Source: CAVOJV01 sp963696325
GTDB lineage: Bacteria > Pseudomonadota > Gammaproteobacteria > Competibacterales > Competibacteraceae
Length of the DNA: 64,000 nt
Direction: 5' to 3'
Assembly: GCA_963696325.1 (NCBI GenBank)
Contig: CAVOJV010000006.1
Span: 124,001 to 188,000 of the forward strand
Positions within the stretch are counted from its first letter, which is position 1. Each line of letters begins with the position of its first letter. Both the position numbers and the translations under genes were made by a program. The notes below the pieces were generated by a model that worked only from the letters and a program-made list of their open reading frames with translations, was not told the origin of the DNA and did not search any database. This document shows, in pieces, positions 27,322 to 37,251 of the stretch.

Positions 27322-29586
27322 ATGCTGGATTCCCTGCGTCGTATCGTACAGGAAGTTAATTCGGCGCGTGATTTGGATGAAGCGCTTTCCCTGATTGTGG
27401 AGCGGGTCAAGTCCGTCATGCATGCGGACGTATGCTCAGTGTACATGGCCGATTACACCCGCAAAGAACATGTGCTCATGGCGACGGATGGCTTGCGACC
27501 GGGGGCGGTAGGCAAGGTACGTTTGCAACTGGGGCAAGGACTGACCGGTCTGGTCGCCACCCGCGCCGAGCCGGTCAATGTTGAAAACGCTCCCACGCAT
27601 CCGGCTTTCTACTTTATCCCCGCTACCGGCGAGACGCCCTTCCATGGTTATCTTGGGGTACCGATCATCCGGCGGCGCAAACTGCTGGGCGTGCTGGTGG
27701 TGCAACAGCGCCTGGAGCGCAAATTCACCCAAGAGGAAGAGGCTTTTCTGATGACCCTGGCTGCCCAATTGGCGGGCTCCATCAGCCAGGCGGAGATCCG
27801 CCAGAGCCTGGATCGACTGGACAGGGACGCCTTCACGGGCACCCTGTTCCTCGAGGGGGTGGCAAGCGCAAAGGGACTGGGATTGGGCGAGGCGGTTGTG
27901 GTTTTTCCCGTGGCTGACCTGGATTCGGTGCCGGACAAGATCGTTACCGATACCAAAACCGAAGCGGCTTGTTTCCGCCGAGCGGTAGCGGCGGAACTGC
28001 GGGAAATTAAGCGCCTTAGCAAGCGCATGCAGGGCTTGCTGTCGCCTGGTGATCAGGCTCTGTTCGACGCCTACGCGCTGCTGCTTGGTAGTGACAGTCT
28101 GGTCAATGGGACCCTGAGTCGAATCGATGAGGGTAACTGGGCACCAGGAGCACTGCGCGCCACCATTCTCGAATATGCCAATCTGTTCGAGGAGATGGAT
28201 GATCCTTATTTGCAAGGTCGCTCGGCCGATATTCGCGACCTGGGCCAGCGCCTGCTAAAACGCCTGCAACAGGAACAGGCTGTGAATCGCAACTACCCGG
28301 ACCGTACTATCCTCATGGGCGAGGAAATCAACGTCTCCCAGTTCCTCGAAGTCCCACCGGAGAAGCTGGCTGGTCTGGTATCGGTGCATGGCACGGGCGC
28401 CTCGCATGTAGCGCTATTGGCCAGGGGACTGGGAATACCGGCAGTATTCGGGGTGAACGACCTGGCCATCAACCGCTTAAACGGGCGCGAAGTAGTGGTT
28501 GACGGCTATTCGGCCAGGGTCTGCATCCAACCCAGCCCCGACCTGCGTCAGGAATATCTGAAACTGGCCGCCGAAGAGGCCGAACTGTCGCGCGGTTTAC
28601 AGGAATTACGCGGCTTGCCGGCTGAGACCCCGGACGGTTATCGTATCGAGCTGCATGCCAATTCCGGTCTGGTCGCTGATATCGCCGCCGCCCGCGATAG
28701 CGGCGCCGAAGGCGTCGGTTTGTATCGTTCCGAGCTGCATTTTTTCTTGCGCGACCACTTTCCAGGAGAAGAGGAACAGACCAGCACCTATATCCGCGTG
28801 TTACGAACCATGGCGCCGCGTCCCGTGGTCTTACGCACCCTGGATGTAGGCGGCGACAAGCCATTACCCTATTTTCCTATCGAAGAACAGAATCCCTTCT
28901 TGGGCTGGCGCGGCATTCGAATCAGCCTCGACCAGCCAGACATTTTCAAGACCCAATTGCGGGCCATGCTGCGAGCCGGGATAGCCTACCCAAACCTATC
29001 CATCATGTTTCCAATGATCACCTCTGTAAGCGAACTGAGCGAGGCCCTGGACATGCTGCGCCAAGCCCATGTCGAGTTGCTGGAGGATGGTTTGCCGGTG
29101 GTGTTTCCAAGGGTAGGGATCATGGTGGAGGTACCCTCGGCGGTCTACCAAATCAGCACCTTGGCGCGGATGGTGGACTTTATCTCGGTGGGTAGCAACG
29201 ACTTGACTCAGTACCTGCTGGCGGTGGATCGCAGCAATGACAGGGTCGCCAAACTTTTCGACAGCCTGCATCCCGCGGTGCTGCGGGCTATCCTGCAGAT
29301 CGTGGAGAACGTCCACCGGGAACAACGGCCGGTGAGCGTGTGCGGGGAGATGGCTGGAGACCCGGCTGCCGCCCTGATGCTAATGGCTATGGGAGTGGAC
29401 AACCTGAGCATGAGCCTCGGCAATCTGCTCAAGGTCAAGTGGGCAATCCGCACCATAAAATACAGCCATGCTCAGGAGCTGTTGGCCGAGGTGCTACAAA
29501 TGGACAACATCAGCACTATCCGCGAACGGCTGAATGGAGTATTGGAAGCCCGGGGACTTGGTGGGCTGGTTAGAATAGGCAAGTAG
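27322..29586 (+). CDS. ptsP: phosphoenolpyruvate-protein phosphotransferase of the nitrogen PTS (EI-Ntr)
   Basis: About 754 residues, starting MLDSLRRIVQEVNSARDLDEA as PtsP usually does; an upstream TTG frame of 16 more codons is less likely. Residues 1-165 are a GAF sensor domain, then the EI N-terminal part with the phospho-His in GTGASHVALLARGLGIPAV, and the PEP-binding barrel with LRTLDVGGDKPLPYF, MFPMI, GSNDLTQYLL and the catalytic CGEMAGDP. It passes phosphate from PEP to NPr, tuning potassium, nitrogen and storage metabolism. Confidence 0.96.
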   Translation: MLDSLRRIVQEVNSARDLDEALSLIVERVKSVMHADVCSVYMADYTRKEHVLMATDGLRPGAVGKVRLQLGQGLTGLVATRAEPVNVENAPTHPAFYFIPATGETPFHGYLGVPIIRRRKLLGVLVVQQRLERKFTQEEEAFLMTLAAQLAGSISQAEIRQSLDRLDRDAFTGTLFLEGVASAKGLGLGEAVVVFPVADLDSVPDKIVTDTKTEAACFRRAVAAELREIKRLSKRMQGLLSPGDQALFDAYALLLGSDSLVNGTLSRIDEGNWAPGALRATILEYANLFEEMDDPYLQGRSADIRDLGQRLLKRLQQEQAVNRNYPDRTILMGEEINVSQFLEVPPEKLAGLVSVHGTGASHVALLARGLGIPAVFGVNDLAINRLNGREVVVDGYSARVCIQPSPDLRQEYLKLAAEEAELSRGLQELRGLPAETPDGYRIELHANSGLVADIAAARDSGAEGVGLYRSELHFFLRDHFPGEEEQTSTYIRVLRTMAPRPVVLRTLDVGGDKPLPYFPIEEQNPFLGWRGIRISLDQPDIFKTQLRAMLRAGIAYPNLSIMFPMITSVSELSEALDMLRQAHVELLEDGLPVVFPRVGIMVEVPSAVYQISTLARMVDFISVGSNDLTQYLLAVDRSNDRVAKLFDSLHPAVLRAILQIVENVHREQRPVSVCGEMAGDPAAALMLMAMGVDNLSMSLGNLLKVKWAIRTIKYSHAQELLAEVLQMDNISTIRERLNGVLEARGLGGLVRIGK

Positions 29587-29633
29587 CTGGGCTATCACCG
29601 ATTCCTCATCACCGAGGAGCGACACCCTAAGCT

Positions 29634-30071
29634 TCAGGAACCATGCGAAGGATAACGTAGGTCACTGTAGCGGGCATCGCGGCGCTCGCGGCGCTCCTGG
29701 GCCTCCACCGTCAAGGTAGCTATGGGCCGGACTTCCAGGCGCTGGATACCGATTTCCTCGCCGGTTTCATCACAATAACCGTAGCTGCCGTCATCGATAC
29801 GCCTCAACGCCGCATCAATTTTGGCGATCAATTTGCGATAGCGATCACGGGACCGCAATTCCAGAGTGTATTCGCTTTCCTGGCTGGCGCGGTCGATCTC
29901 GTCGCCTCTGACTTCGGAGCCTTCCTGTAGATGGGCAATGGTTTGGCGGGATTCTTCTATCAGGGATTGCCGCCAATCCAGTAACTTACGGCGGAAGTAA
30001 GCCAATTGGCGGGGGTTCATATAGGGTTCATCAGCAGATGGCCGATAATCGGCCGGCAGGTCTTCAATCAC
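29634..30071 (-). CDS. dksA: RNA polymerase-binding transcription factor DksA, low-cysteine type
   Basis: A 145-residue coiled-coil protein (about residues 25-100) with the tip Asp-x-x-Asp-x-Ala in DEIDRASQESE. The zinc finger keeps only one of four cysteines: YCDETGEE has C and T, and ATLTVEAQE has T and A. Such Zn-independent forms are known in other bacteria. It binds the secondary channel and works with ppGpp. GTG start with AGGAG about nine bases before it. Faces ptsP tail to tail. Confidence 0.93.
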   Translation of the reverse strand: MIEDLPADYRPSADEPYMNPRQLAYFRRKLLDWRQSLIEESRQTIAHLQEGSEVRGDEIDRASQESEYTLELRSRDRYRKLIAKIDAALRRIDDGSYGYCDETGEEIGIQRLEVRPIATLTVEAQERRERRDARYSDLRYPSHGS

Positions 30072-30352
30072 GCTGTTGATCTCCTTTGGCAGGGGCGCGC
30101 TGGGTTGGCCAAGGCAAAGTCAGGGCACAGGCGCGGTCAGAGATAGGCCACTCACTGAGGGGCATGGATCTGCAAACGCAACAACCGACAACGGCTATCA
30201 TGAATAGACAGTAATGGGAAATTGTCACCAGAAAAAACAAGCGACTTATAGTTCAACTTAACGTCGAATACAAGCCTTGCATCCTCGAGAACATCCTGGA
30301 CCTCGACTTATCGCACCACCTTATCCTCTGCCAGCGCGCCTGCATATAAGCA

Positions 30353-31207
30353 TTAAGGTGCAATCTGTATGTTGATGCTGTCCTCAAGTAGAATTTCCAA
30401 TTCCGCCAACTGTACTTCGGTAAGGGCAAGGAACTGCGCTTCTAAACTCGTGGCTAGCACACTGTTAGGGTCACAGTGCAGACCAATACCTGTCTTATCA
30501 CAAACCTGATCCGCCAAGCGAGCGATGACTAGCAAAATATTATGTTTGTCGCAGAGCTCTTGGTGATGATCACGCGCAACCACACAATATTCCTCCGGCA
30601 AATTCCATTGCTTCATAAGCAAATAGCCCTGCTCAGTATGCATATCGCTATTCAGCATCTCCACAATGAACGCATCTGGTAGATTCAAATCGATAGTGTG
30701 CTTGGTACAGACTGTTTCAAGTACTTTCAAGATGACCAGTTGGCCGATATTGTGCAGCAGGCCGGCAAGAAAAGCGGCGTCAGATTCGCTCCTGTAACCG
30801 GATCGCTCCGCTACCCATTTGCTTCCCAGCGCAGAGGCAAAGGCATGCTGCCATAATTTGTCCATATACTGATTCAATATTTTGTTATTCGTGGAATAAG
30901 TAGTTTGTTGCGAAACGACCATGGCCAGATTGGCGACTTGCTGGATACCGAGCCGCAAGATGGCTTTGCGAATCGTAGTGATCTTTTGCAGGCCCTTAAA
31001 AAACGCGGTATTCGCCATGCGTAAAATCTGACTTGCCAGGGTTTGATCCTCAACGATCATCGCCTCGATTTCAGCGATACCGATGTCCTTATTATGTAAA
31101 GCCTGCTGAAGCCGCAAGGCCACCGAGCTGAATACCGGAAGCTGTAGATCGCCAGCGGCAATTGCCTCAATAACAAGGTCCTGTAGTGGTTTCTCATCGA
31201 ATATCAT
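30353..31207 (-). CDS. HDOD domain signalling protein
   Basis: A 284-residue HDOD protein: LPVFSSVALRLQQAL, LASQILRMANTAFF and LRLGIQQVANLAM near the start, and AAFLAGLLHNIGQLVI with a remaining HN in place of HD. HDOD proteins act as non-enzymatic signalling scaffolds in motility, competence or cyclic-di-GMP networks. Its ATG overlaps the stop (31204-31206) of the pilus ATPase gene as ATGA, so the two are translationally coupled. Confidence 0.92.
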   Translation of the reverse strand: MIFDEKPLQDLVIEAIAAGDLQLPVFSSVALRLQQALHNKDIGIAEIEAMIVEDQTLASQILRMANTAFFKGLQKITTIRKAILRLGIQQVANLAMVVSQQTTYSTNNKILNQYMDKLWQHAFASALGSKWVAERSGYRSESDAAFLAGLLHNIGQLVILKVLETVCTKHTIDLNLPDAFIVEMLNSDMHTEQGYLLMKQWNLPEEYCVVARDHHQELCDKHNILLVIARLADQVCDKTGIGLHCDPNSVLATSLEAQFLALTEVQLAELEILLEDSINIQIAP

Positions 31208-33202
31208 TGAATTCCTGCCAGGCGCTTGATCTCTTTAAGGGGTCTAGGTTTATCAAGTCTCGGCAAATAACGCAATACCTCGGACAAGGTCGTCTGGCCT
31301 TGAGCCGCCCTGACGATGCCATCCTCCAACAAGGTCACCATACCCGATGTTTCGAGGCTGATTCGGCGGATTTCGTAAGAGGCTTTTTTCATTTAGGATG
31401 GCATCTTTCACCATAACGTTGAGCACTAACAACTCAAAGACGCCGACGCGCCCCCGATAGCCCATGTACCCGCACGCATCGCAACCGTGCCCCTTTTTAA
31501 AAAATGCGTCTTCCAGGTCACTGGCTTTATAGCCCAAGCGCTGAAGTTCGGTAGAATTGGGCTGGTAGGGCTCCGCACAGGCCGGACATACCCTGCGCAA
31601 TAGACGCTGCGCCAACACCGATACCACAGTAGATGAAATGAGAAATGTTTCAATATCCATATGCATCAACCGCAACAGACCGCCAATAGTGTCTTCGGTG
31701 TGAAAGGTTGTTAACACCTTATGGCCGGTCAGGGCAGACTGAATCGCCGCCTCTGCGGAAAACCGATCGCGGATTTCTCCGAGCACGATGATGTCCGGAT
31801 CTTGCCGAACAACTCGCGGAAGCGTATTTTCAAAAGTTAGATCAATTTTCGGATTCAGCGAGCACTGGGCGATGCCGTCAATCACGTACTCTACCGGGTC
31901 TTCGACGGTGATGATGCTGCGATCGATGCTATTGAGGTAATTGACGCAACTATAAAGGGTCGAGGTTTTACCCGTACCCGTTGGCCCGGTGATCAATACG
32001 ATGCCGCTCGGCGTATCGAGCGCATCCTGGCAAAAATTTGTCAATATCCTAGGAAACAAACCTATCTCTTTTAGAGAAAGCAATTGTGCCTTACGTAACA
32101 GGCGAAGGACGACTTGTTCGCCATAAATAGTGACATAAAATGACACTCGAATATCGATTTGACGACCTGTCTTAGCATCCTCAAGCATGATTCTTCCGTC
32201 CTGATGGCGTCTTCTCTCGGCGATATCCGCTTTAGCGAGAATTTTGAGCCGATTGGATATGGCAGGGGCGAGGTTTTTATCGAGTGTCTTATGGATTATT
32301 AATATGCCATCGCGGCGAAATCGAATGCGTAGATATTCTTTCATCGGTTCGATATGTATATCACTGGCGCCAGCTTGCAAAGCATCAGTAAATACAGCGT
32401 CTACTATTTCGGCTACCGATTTTTCTTGAAAAGAGGAAGCCTGCGTTGAAAGAGTTTGATAACCCCGCTCAAAAACTCTGATTACTTCCTGAATAGCCCG
32501 GTTACTGGCAATCAGCGGTACTAAATTAGCGCCAAAGACTTGTTCTGCTTCCTGCCGAGTTTTTTGATCCAAAGGATCAGCGAAAGCCACCAATACTTGG
32601 CCATTTTCAATGCGAACCGGTATCAGGTTACAGCGTCTATACCAGCCAGGATAGGCTTTTTCCAGAAGCTTTCTATCGATACTGCCAAATTCAGGTTCGA
32701 TATTAGCAAATCCGAGTTGATCAGCCAGCACCTCGATGAGTTTATGCTCATCGATCAAATGATTTTCTAACAGAATATCGCCGAGCTTTGTTCCCGCAGC
32801 GGATTCCTTTTGAATCGCCAGCGCTGTCCGCAGATCGGATTCCCGCAAATAACCGAGCTCGACTAACAAGGCGCCAAGCTTTACGGAAATGCGGTGTTTT
32901 TTAAGCGTTTCTCGCTGCTGCTCGGCGCTGACATAGCCAAGTTCACTCAGGATACTCAGCAGTGGCTTTGGAGAACTCAGCTTCTTTTTAACGCGCCTGG
33001 CGTAGGAAAGCTTTTCTTCGGTTAGAACGTTATCCTGGACGAGGAAGCGGGTGATTTCCGTACCCGTATCCACAATTTCCGCGACTAGGGTCGGGCCACT
33101 TTCAGGAGCGGTTTCCGATGTATTCGGATGCGGTTGCACGCCGGCTTCCGACTCGAGTTGCTTACTATCAGACGGGTCATTAAACGGTTCATTAATAGGC
33201 AT
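31204..33202 (-). CDS. GspE/PilB/MshE-type secretion ATPase, one-base frameshift near the end
   Basis: A type II/IV secretion ATPase of about 665 residues: two GspE N-terminal (MshEN) modules (about 50-230), Walker A GPTGTGKTSTLY, Asp box VEDPVEYVIDG, Walker B LGEIRD, and zinc cysteines CPAC and CDACGYMGYRGR. Near 31384 an A6 run (minus strand) shifts the frame and would end the protein in unrelated sequence; five As restore KASYEIRRIS and a normal C-terminus ending at 31204, which couples to the HDOD start. I treat it as one gene with a sequencing error or recent mutation. Confidence 0.88.
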
Positions 33203-33327
33203 AAATTGTCTGAGGCACTACTTATAAGCAGTGGAGTTAATGGCAGTGAGCACGACATCCATCGGCCTAAACCTGCTTGCCGATGGTTTGTATCGGCTGC
33301 TGGACCCGAGGGCGCGATGATAAGCTA

Positions 33328-34551
33328 TCATTCAATTGAGGCGTTACCCAAGAGTTCATAGGCAGCACGATAAGCCTCCGCCATAGCGCTCAGATAGGCG
33401 TCGCTAATTTGGTTGGGATCTAAACCCAAGGCGTCTAAGGATTCCCAATCACAGCGCTCATAGGCCAGCGTACACGCCAGAATTCTGCCCAGGGGACCTT
33501 CGTGATTCAGCAAGGCGTTGTTGATATCCTCCGCCAAGGGCAAAGAAGCCAGAATTTGTTCCATGGGAGATTGAGTCATGACATCCAAGATCGACAGAAG
33601 GCCCACGGTGAAACCGCTTTCCTTCTGGCCTAACCCTTTAGCAACAGCTAGAAGCTCGCACATTTTAGCGCGCACCAAAGCAATGTTAGCCAACTCCGAG
33701 CCTTGACTGTCGATATTGTTTAGTGAAATCAGGGTCGCCCAGGCTTTTATATGATTGAGACCTAACAATGCGATGGCCCTGTTGATCGAATCTACGGGTC
33801 TGGATAGATTGAAATAGGCGGAATTGATATGACGCAACAGTTTGTAGCTCAGAGCAGCATCTTGAGCGATCAAGGATTCAATGTCCTTGGGGTTGATGGT
33901 CGGAGCATTCAACTTGCCGATAAGCTGGAGCAGGGTAAGTTGATTGGCAGGCACACTGCGGAACTTGAGCAGTTTAGGCTGAGAGAGGTGATACCCCTGA
34001 AAGTAGTCAAAACCCAACCCCTGGCACAGTTCCAGGATCTCCGGATTCTCAATATATCCCGCCATCAAGGCTACTTTGTGCTGACGCAGCCGCGGCACTA
34101 GCCGGCGTACTTCCTCCTCCGCCGTCATTAGCATATCAATCTTGACGTAGTCAGCGACCTCCAAGAGCGCGCGGCCGGCTTCGTTGTCTAGATAATCATC
34201 GACGACAAACCGCCATCCCTGCCGGTGCAGACCCCGCAGGGCGCTTAGCAAGGGTTCGTCCACGGCGATGTCGCCGACAATTTCAAATACCAGTTGCGAT
34301 CCGCTCAGCGACGCCAGATGGCCCTCTAAAATAAAATTGCGGGCAACATTGATGAACGCCTTACGGTCACCTACCACAGTGTTCAGCCCCATCTCCGTCA
34401 GGGTATTCAAGACCACTTGCGAGGTGGCGACATCGGCGTCAATGAATTCCGCGCTATGACTTTCGCCAGTGTGGCGATAAAACAGTTCAAAGCCCTCCAC
34501 GTGGAGCGCTGAATTATAGATCGGCTGACGACCAAGATAGACTTCCTTCAT
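33328..34551 (-). CDS. EAL and HDOD domain-containing protein (YuxH-like)
   Basis: A 407-residue protein starting MKEVYLGRQPIYN, the usual YuxH/CdgJ start. The EAL part (1-200) is degenerate: ELFYR in place of EAL-R and VVDDYL in place of DDFG-type motifs, so c-di-GMP hydrolysis is unlikely. The HDOD part (205-400) has LTLLQLIGKLN and SLIAQDAALSYKLLRHINS. Such proteins regulate motility and pili without enzyme activity, fitting the neighbouring pilus-type ATPase and HDOD gene. Confidence 0.92.
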   Translation of the reverse strand: MKEVYLGRQPIYNSALHVEGFELFYRHTGESHSAEFIDADVATSQVVLNTLTEMGLNTVVGDRKAFINVARNFILEGHLASLSGSQLVFEIVGDIAVDEPLLSALRGLHRQGWRFVVDDYLDNEAGRALLEVADYVKIDMLMTAEEEVRRLVPRLRQHKVALMAGYIENPEILELCQGLGFDYFQGYHLSQPKLLKFRSVPANQLTLLQLIGKLNAPTINPKDIESLIAQDAALSYKLLRHINSAYFNLSRPVDSINRAIALLGLNHIKAWATLISLNNIDSQGSELANIALVRAKMCELLAVAKGLGQKESGFTVGLLSILDVMTQSPMEQILASLPLAEDINNALLNHEGPLGRILACTLAYERCDWESLDALGLDPNQISDAYLSAMAEAYRAAYELLGNASIE

Positions 34552-34689
34552 GGCTATATTCCCATCACTGGATAAGGTGAAATTTTAGTCTGATACCAAG
34601 CTAAACCCATAGCAATTAAAATGACTACTCCCGGAACATGCACCAGAGGCTTAGATAGAGTGCCACGCGGCGAACCAGGAGGTCGAGGT

Positions 34690-34780
34690 GGCAAGCGAAT
34701 AGTTTAGCAGCGAGTTTAAGGCCAAGGTGGTGCGGGAGGCGCTCAAGGGCCAAAAAAACGGTCACATCACTGTCGAAAAT
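34690..34780 (+). pseudogene. IS3-type OrfA N-terminal remnant with amber codon
   Basis: The frame reads ASE, a TAG codon at 34699-34701, then FSSEFKAKVVREALKGQK, the start of an IS3-family OrfA helix-turn-helix protein. The homology ends after about 28 codons and passes into a hairpin. A CAG to TAG change would explain the stop. Confidence 0.6.
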
Positions 34781-34786
34781 GAACTA

Positions 34787-34806
34787 CCCCGCCGCTTGCG
34801 GCGGGG
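34787..34806. repeat. perfect CCCCGCCGC hairpin
   Basis: CCCCGCCGC-TT-GCGGCGGGG, a nine-pair GC stem with two-base loop, flanked by TA on both sides. Related to the hairpin at 16667. It may be the end of an IS200/IS605-type element, of which no transposase is seen here. Confidence 0.45.
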
Positions 34807-34819
34807 TATGGAATTTCAC

Positions 34820-34921
34820 CCCCACCATGCTACGGAGCTATCCCACCCTGCAAGCCGCCGATATTCAGGCCCCGTGGCCTATGCCGCCGAACTCGCCGCG
34901 AACGCATCGTTTCAGGACTAA
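34820..34921 (+). pseudogene. DUF433 (VapB-like antitoxin) remnant
   Basis: Read in two frames this gives MLRSYPTLQAADIQA and then VAYAAELAAN, the C-terminal block of DUF433 proteins, small DNA-binding antitoxin-like proteins usually paired with a DUF5615 PIN-like toxin. A frameshift near 34862 separates the halves and no toxin gene is left. It is debris within the junction zone. Confidence 0.5.
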
Positions 34922-35080
34922 CACCGCAGTTACTTATCGTTTGAGGTGATAGAATCAATGCATCAACTGTGAGGGGCGAGTTTGGCAAGCTGTTGCCATG
35001 AAAGTACCGAGACGCGAGGCAAAAGCAATCTCCCACCGCGTCGGCGGTGTTTCTTTCGAGACACCACCCTCGCAATCAGA
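34922..35080. other. unassigned stretch beside the chimeric transposase
   Basis: No protein is recognised. It has a GC stem near 35035-35065 and begins the segment on which an IS110 fragment lies. It may belong to the end of that element. Confidence 0.3.
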
Positions 35081-35850
35081 TCAGGCCAGTTGCGGTAGGT
35101 AACCGAATTGCTTCAGGGCGCCGATCCAACGCGGCGCATTACGTTTGACCGTCAGTGCCGCGTAGTCGACGGTGGCATCTTGATACGGAACCTGGCGCGA
35201 GAGGAGCACGAACACGATTTTGACCACTTTATGGCCGATGGCGACGATGGCCTTTGTGGTCCCCCGACGAATGACCACACCTTGAAAGCGACTCCTGAAT
35301 TGACTCGTGGTTCGGGTTGCCGCCCAGGTGATCTCGCCCAATACGGTGCGGACGTAGCGATTGCCCGGAGCCGTGTTGCCGCGTTTGCCGTCGCGGTTGT
35401 AACCGTATTGCCCCAGTTCGTTGCATTCCCCTTCGAAATAGCTGGAGGTGACGTCGTACAGCACCAACACCGGCGGCTGGCCCTGCCGCTGGACGTAGGC
35501 CTGGTAAAGCTCCCGCTCGATGCGCTCCTGCTGGCTCGCCAGCCAGTCCAGCGCGGCAGAGAGGTCGTCCTCATCGAACCCGTCCACCCCCAACACATCG
35601 GCGACCGTGTGCTGCTGGGCCCCGCGCACCGCCGCCAGTCGCGACCCGCCATGGGCGATGCGCGCCAGAATCAGGAGCAGGTTGAGCTTGCCCTCCGCAG
35701 CGGTGCCCAGCACCCGCGTGATCCCCACCTGGTCGGCCAATTGCTTGCGCACAAACAGCAAATCGAAAATCTCGCCGCTGGTCATCTGGCCCGACCCGTC
35801 GTCGAATTCGCCCTTTCACCAAGCGCTCCATGGCCGCGATCCGCTCCGGC
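35081..35850 (-). pseudogene. chimeric transposase: IS1634-type front fused to IS110-type tail
   Basis: In the minus strand the frame 35785-35378 encodes an IS1634/IS4-type segment (MTSGEIFDLLFVRKQLADQ, VLYDVTSSYFEGECNELG, YGYNRDGKRG). At about 35378 it passes without stop into an IS110 C-terminus (GNRYVRTVLGEITWAATR, RRGTTKAIVAIGHK, LSRQVPYQDATVDY). Before 35785 the IS1634 part continues in another frame (ERIAAMERLVKG), shifted by one extra G near 35812. Both transposases are truncated, so neither can be active. The front end stops near 35850, in or against the phosphoesterase gene. Confidence 0.82.
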
Positions 35851-37049
35851 GCCCTATGCGCCGCGCATCCCGGGCGAGGCCAGCCCCATCAAATACTGCA
35901 TCTACGTCATCAAGGAGAACCGCACCTACGACCAGGTGCTGGGGGATATGCCGCAGGGCAACGGCGATCCGAAGCTGTGCCTGTTCCCGGAACGGGTCAC
36001 ACCCAACCATGCATCGGCTCGCCCGCGAATTCGTGCTGCTGGATAACTTCTATGTGGACGCGGAAGTCAGCGCGGATGGCCACGAATGGAGCATGGGGGC
36101 TTACGCGACGGACTTTGTCGAGAAGATGTGGCCGCTTAGCTATGGGCATAACCGCACGCGGAAGTTCCCTTACCCGGCGGAGGGCGAATTCCCAATCGCC
36201 TCGCCGGCGGGCGGCTACCTGTGGGACCGGGCGCGGGAGGCGGGAGTGAGCTACCGCAGCTATGGGGAGTTCGCGACGCTCCCCATATCCACCAATGTCC
36301 CGCTCCCGCGGACGGCTCCCGGCGCTGCGCGGCCACGTGGACGAATGGTACCACGGCTTTGATATGAACTACTCTGATCTGAAGCGGGCCGCGCGCTTCA
36401 TCTCCGAACTGAAGCGGTTCGAGGCGGAGGGGGAGATGCCGCGCCTGCAAATCCTGCGCCTGCCCAACGACCACACCCATGGGGCGAGTCGCGGGTGGCG
36501 CACCCCTACTGCTTACGTCGCCGAAAATGACCTGGCGCTGGGCCAGATCGTCGAGGCGGTCAGCCGCTCGAAGTTCTGGCCGCAAACGGCGATCTTCGTC
36601 GTGGAAGACGACGCGCAGAATGGCCCCGATCACGTGGATGCCCACCGCACGACCGCCTTTGTCATCAGCCCATACACAAAACGCGGCGCCGTGGATTCGA
36701 CCATGTATTCGACCAGTAGCATGTTGCGCACGATGGAGCTGATCCTGGGGTTCAGACCCATGTCGCAGTTCGACGCCGCCGCCACGCCGATGTTTCAACT
36801 CCTTCCAGGCCACGCCCGATCTGCGGCCTTATGCGGCGCTGCCGGCGAATGTGAATCTAGATGAGCGGAACAGCGCCCAAGCTTGGGGCAGGCCAGCTCA
36901 AGATGAACTTCGCCCGGGAAGACGCGGCTGATGACCTCCTGCTCAACGAAGTCGTCTGGCGCTCCGTGCGCGGACCCGACAGCCCAATGCCCGCGCCCGT
37001 GCGCGCGGCCTTCGTCCTCCAGCACCCGGCGGAGAAGGATAACGACTAA
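35850..37049 (+). pseudogene. phosphoesterase (PF04185, YncE-associated alkaline phosphatase type), truncated and frameshifted
   Basis: The readable protein begins PIKYCIYVIKENRTYDQVL and continues REFVLLDNFYVDAEVSADGH, GHVDEWYHGFDMNYSDLKRA, LQILRLPNDHTHG and FVVEDDAQNGPDHVDAHRTT, the metal-binding blocks of the phosphoesterase family. The usual N-terminal beta-propeller is missing because the IS fragments abut the gene. At least four one-base shifts (near 36011, 36317, 36793 and 36887) break the frame; no nonsense codons occur within the correct frames. The C-terminus (AAFVLQHPAEKDND) looks complete. Confidence 0.75.
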
Positions 37050-37251
37050 AAAGGACGACCGAGCCCGACGCGGCCTAATTCAGAGCCTGTCTCCAGCCTG
37101 AGGCAAGCCAACCACTTACAGGGGGAATACAGGGGGATAGCGCGCTGCTTCGGTAGCACTTGAACGGCAGTCCGGCAGCGGACTTGGCAGCTTGCAGGCG
37201 GGGTGACTTTAGACCTTAGTGGCCCTTGCCAGATAACATCCCCGGCGGGGA

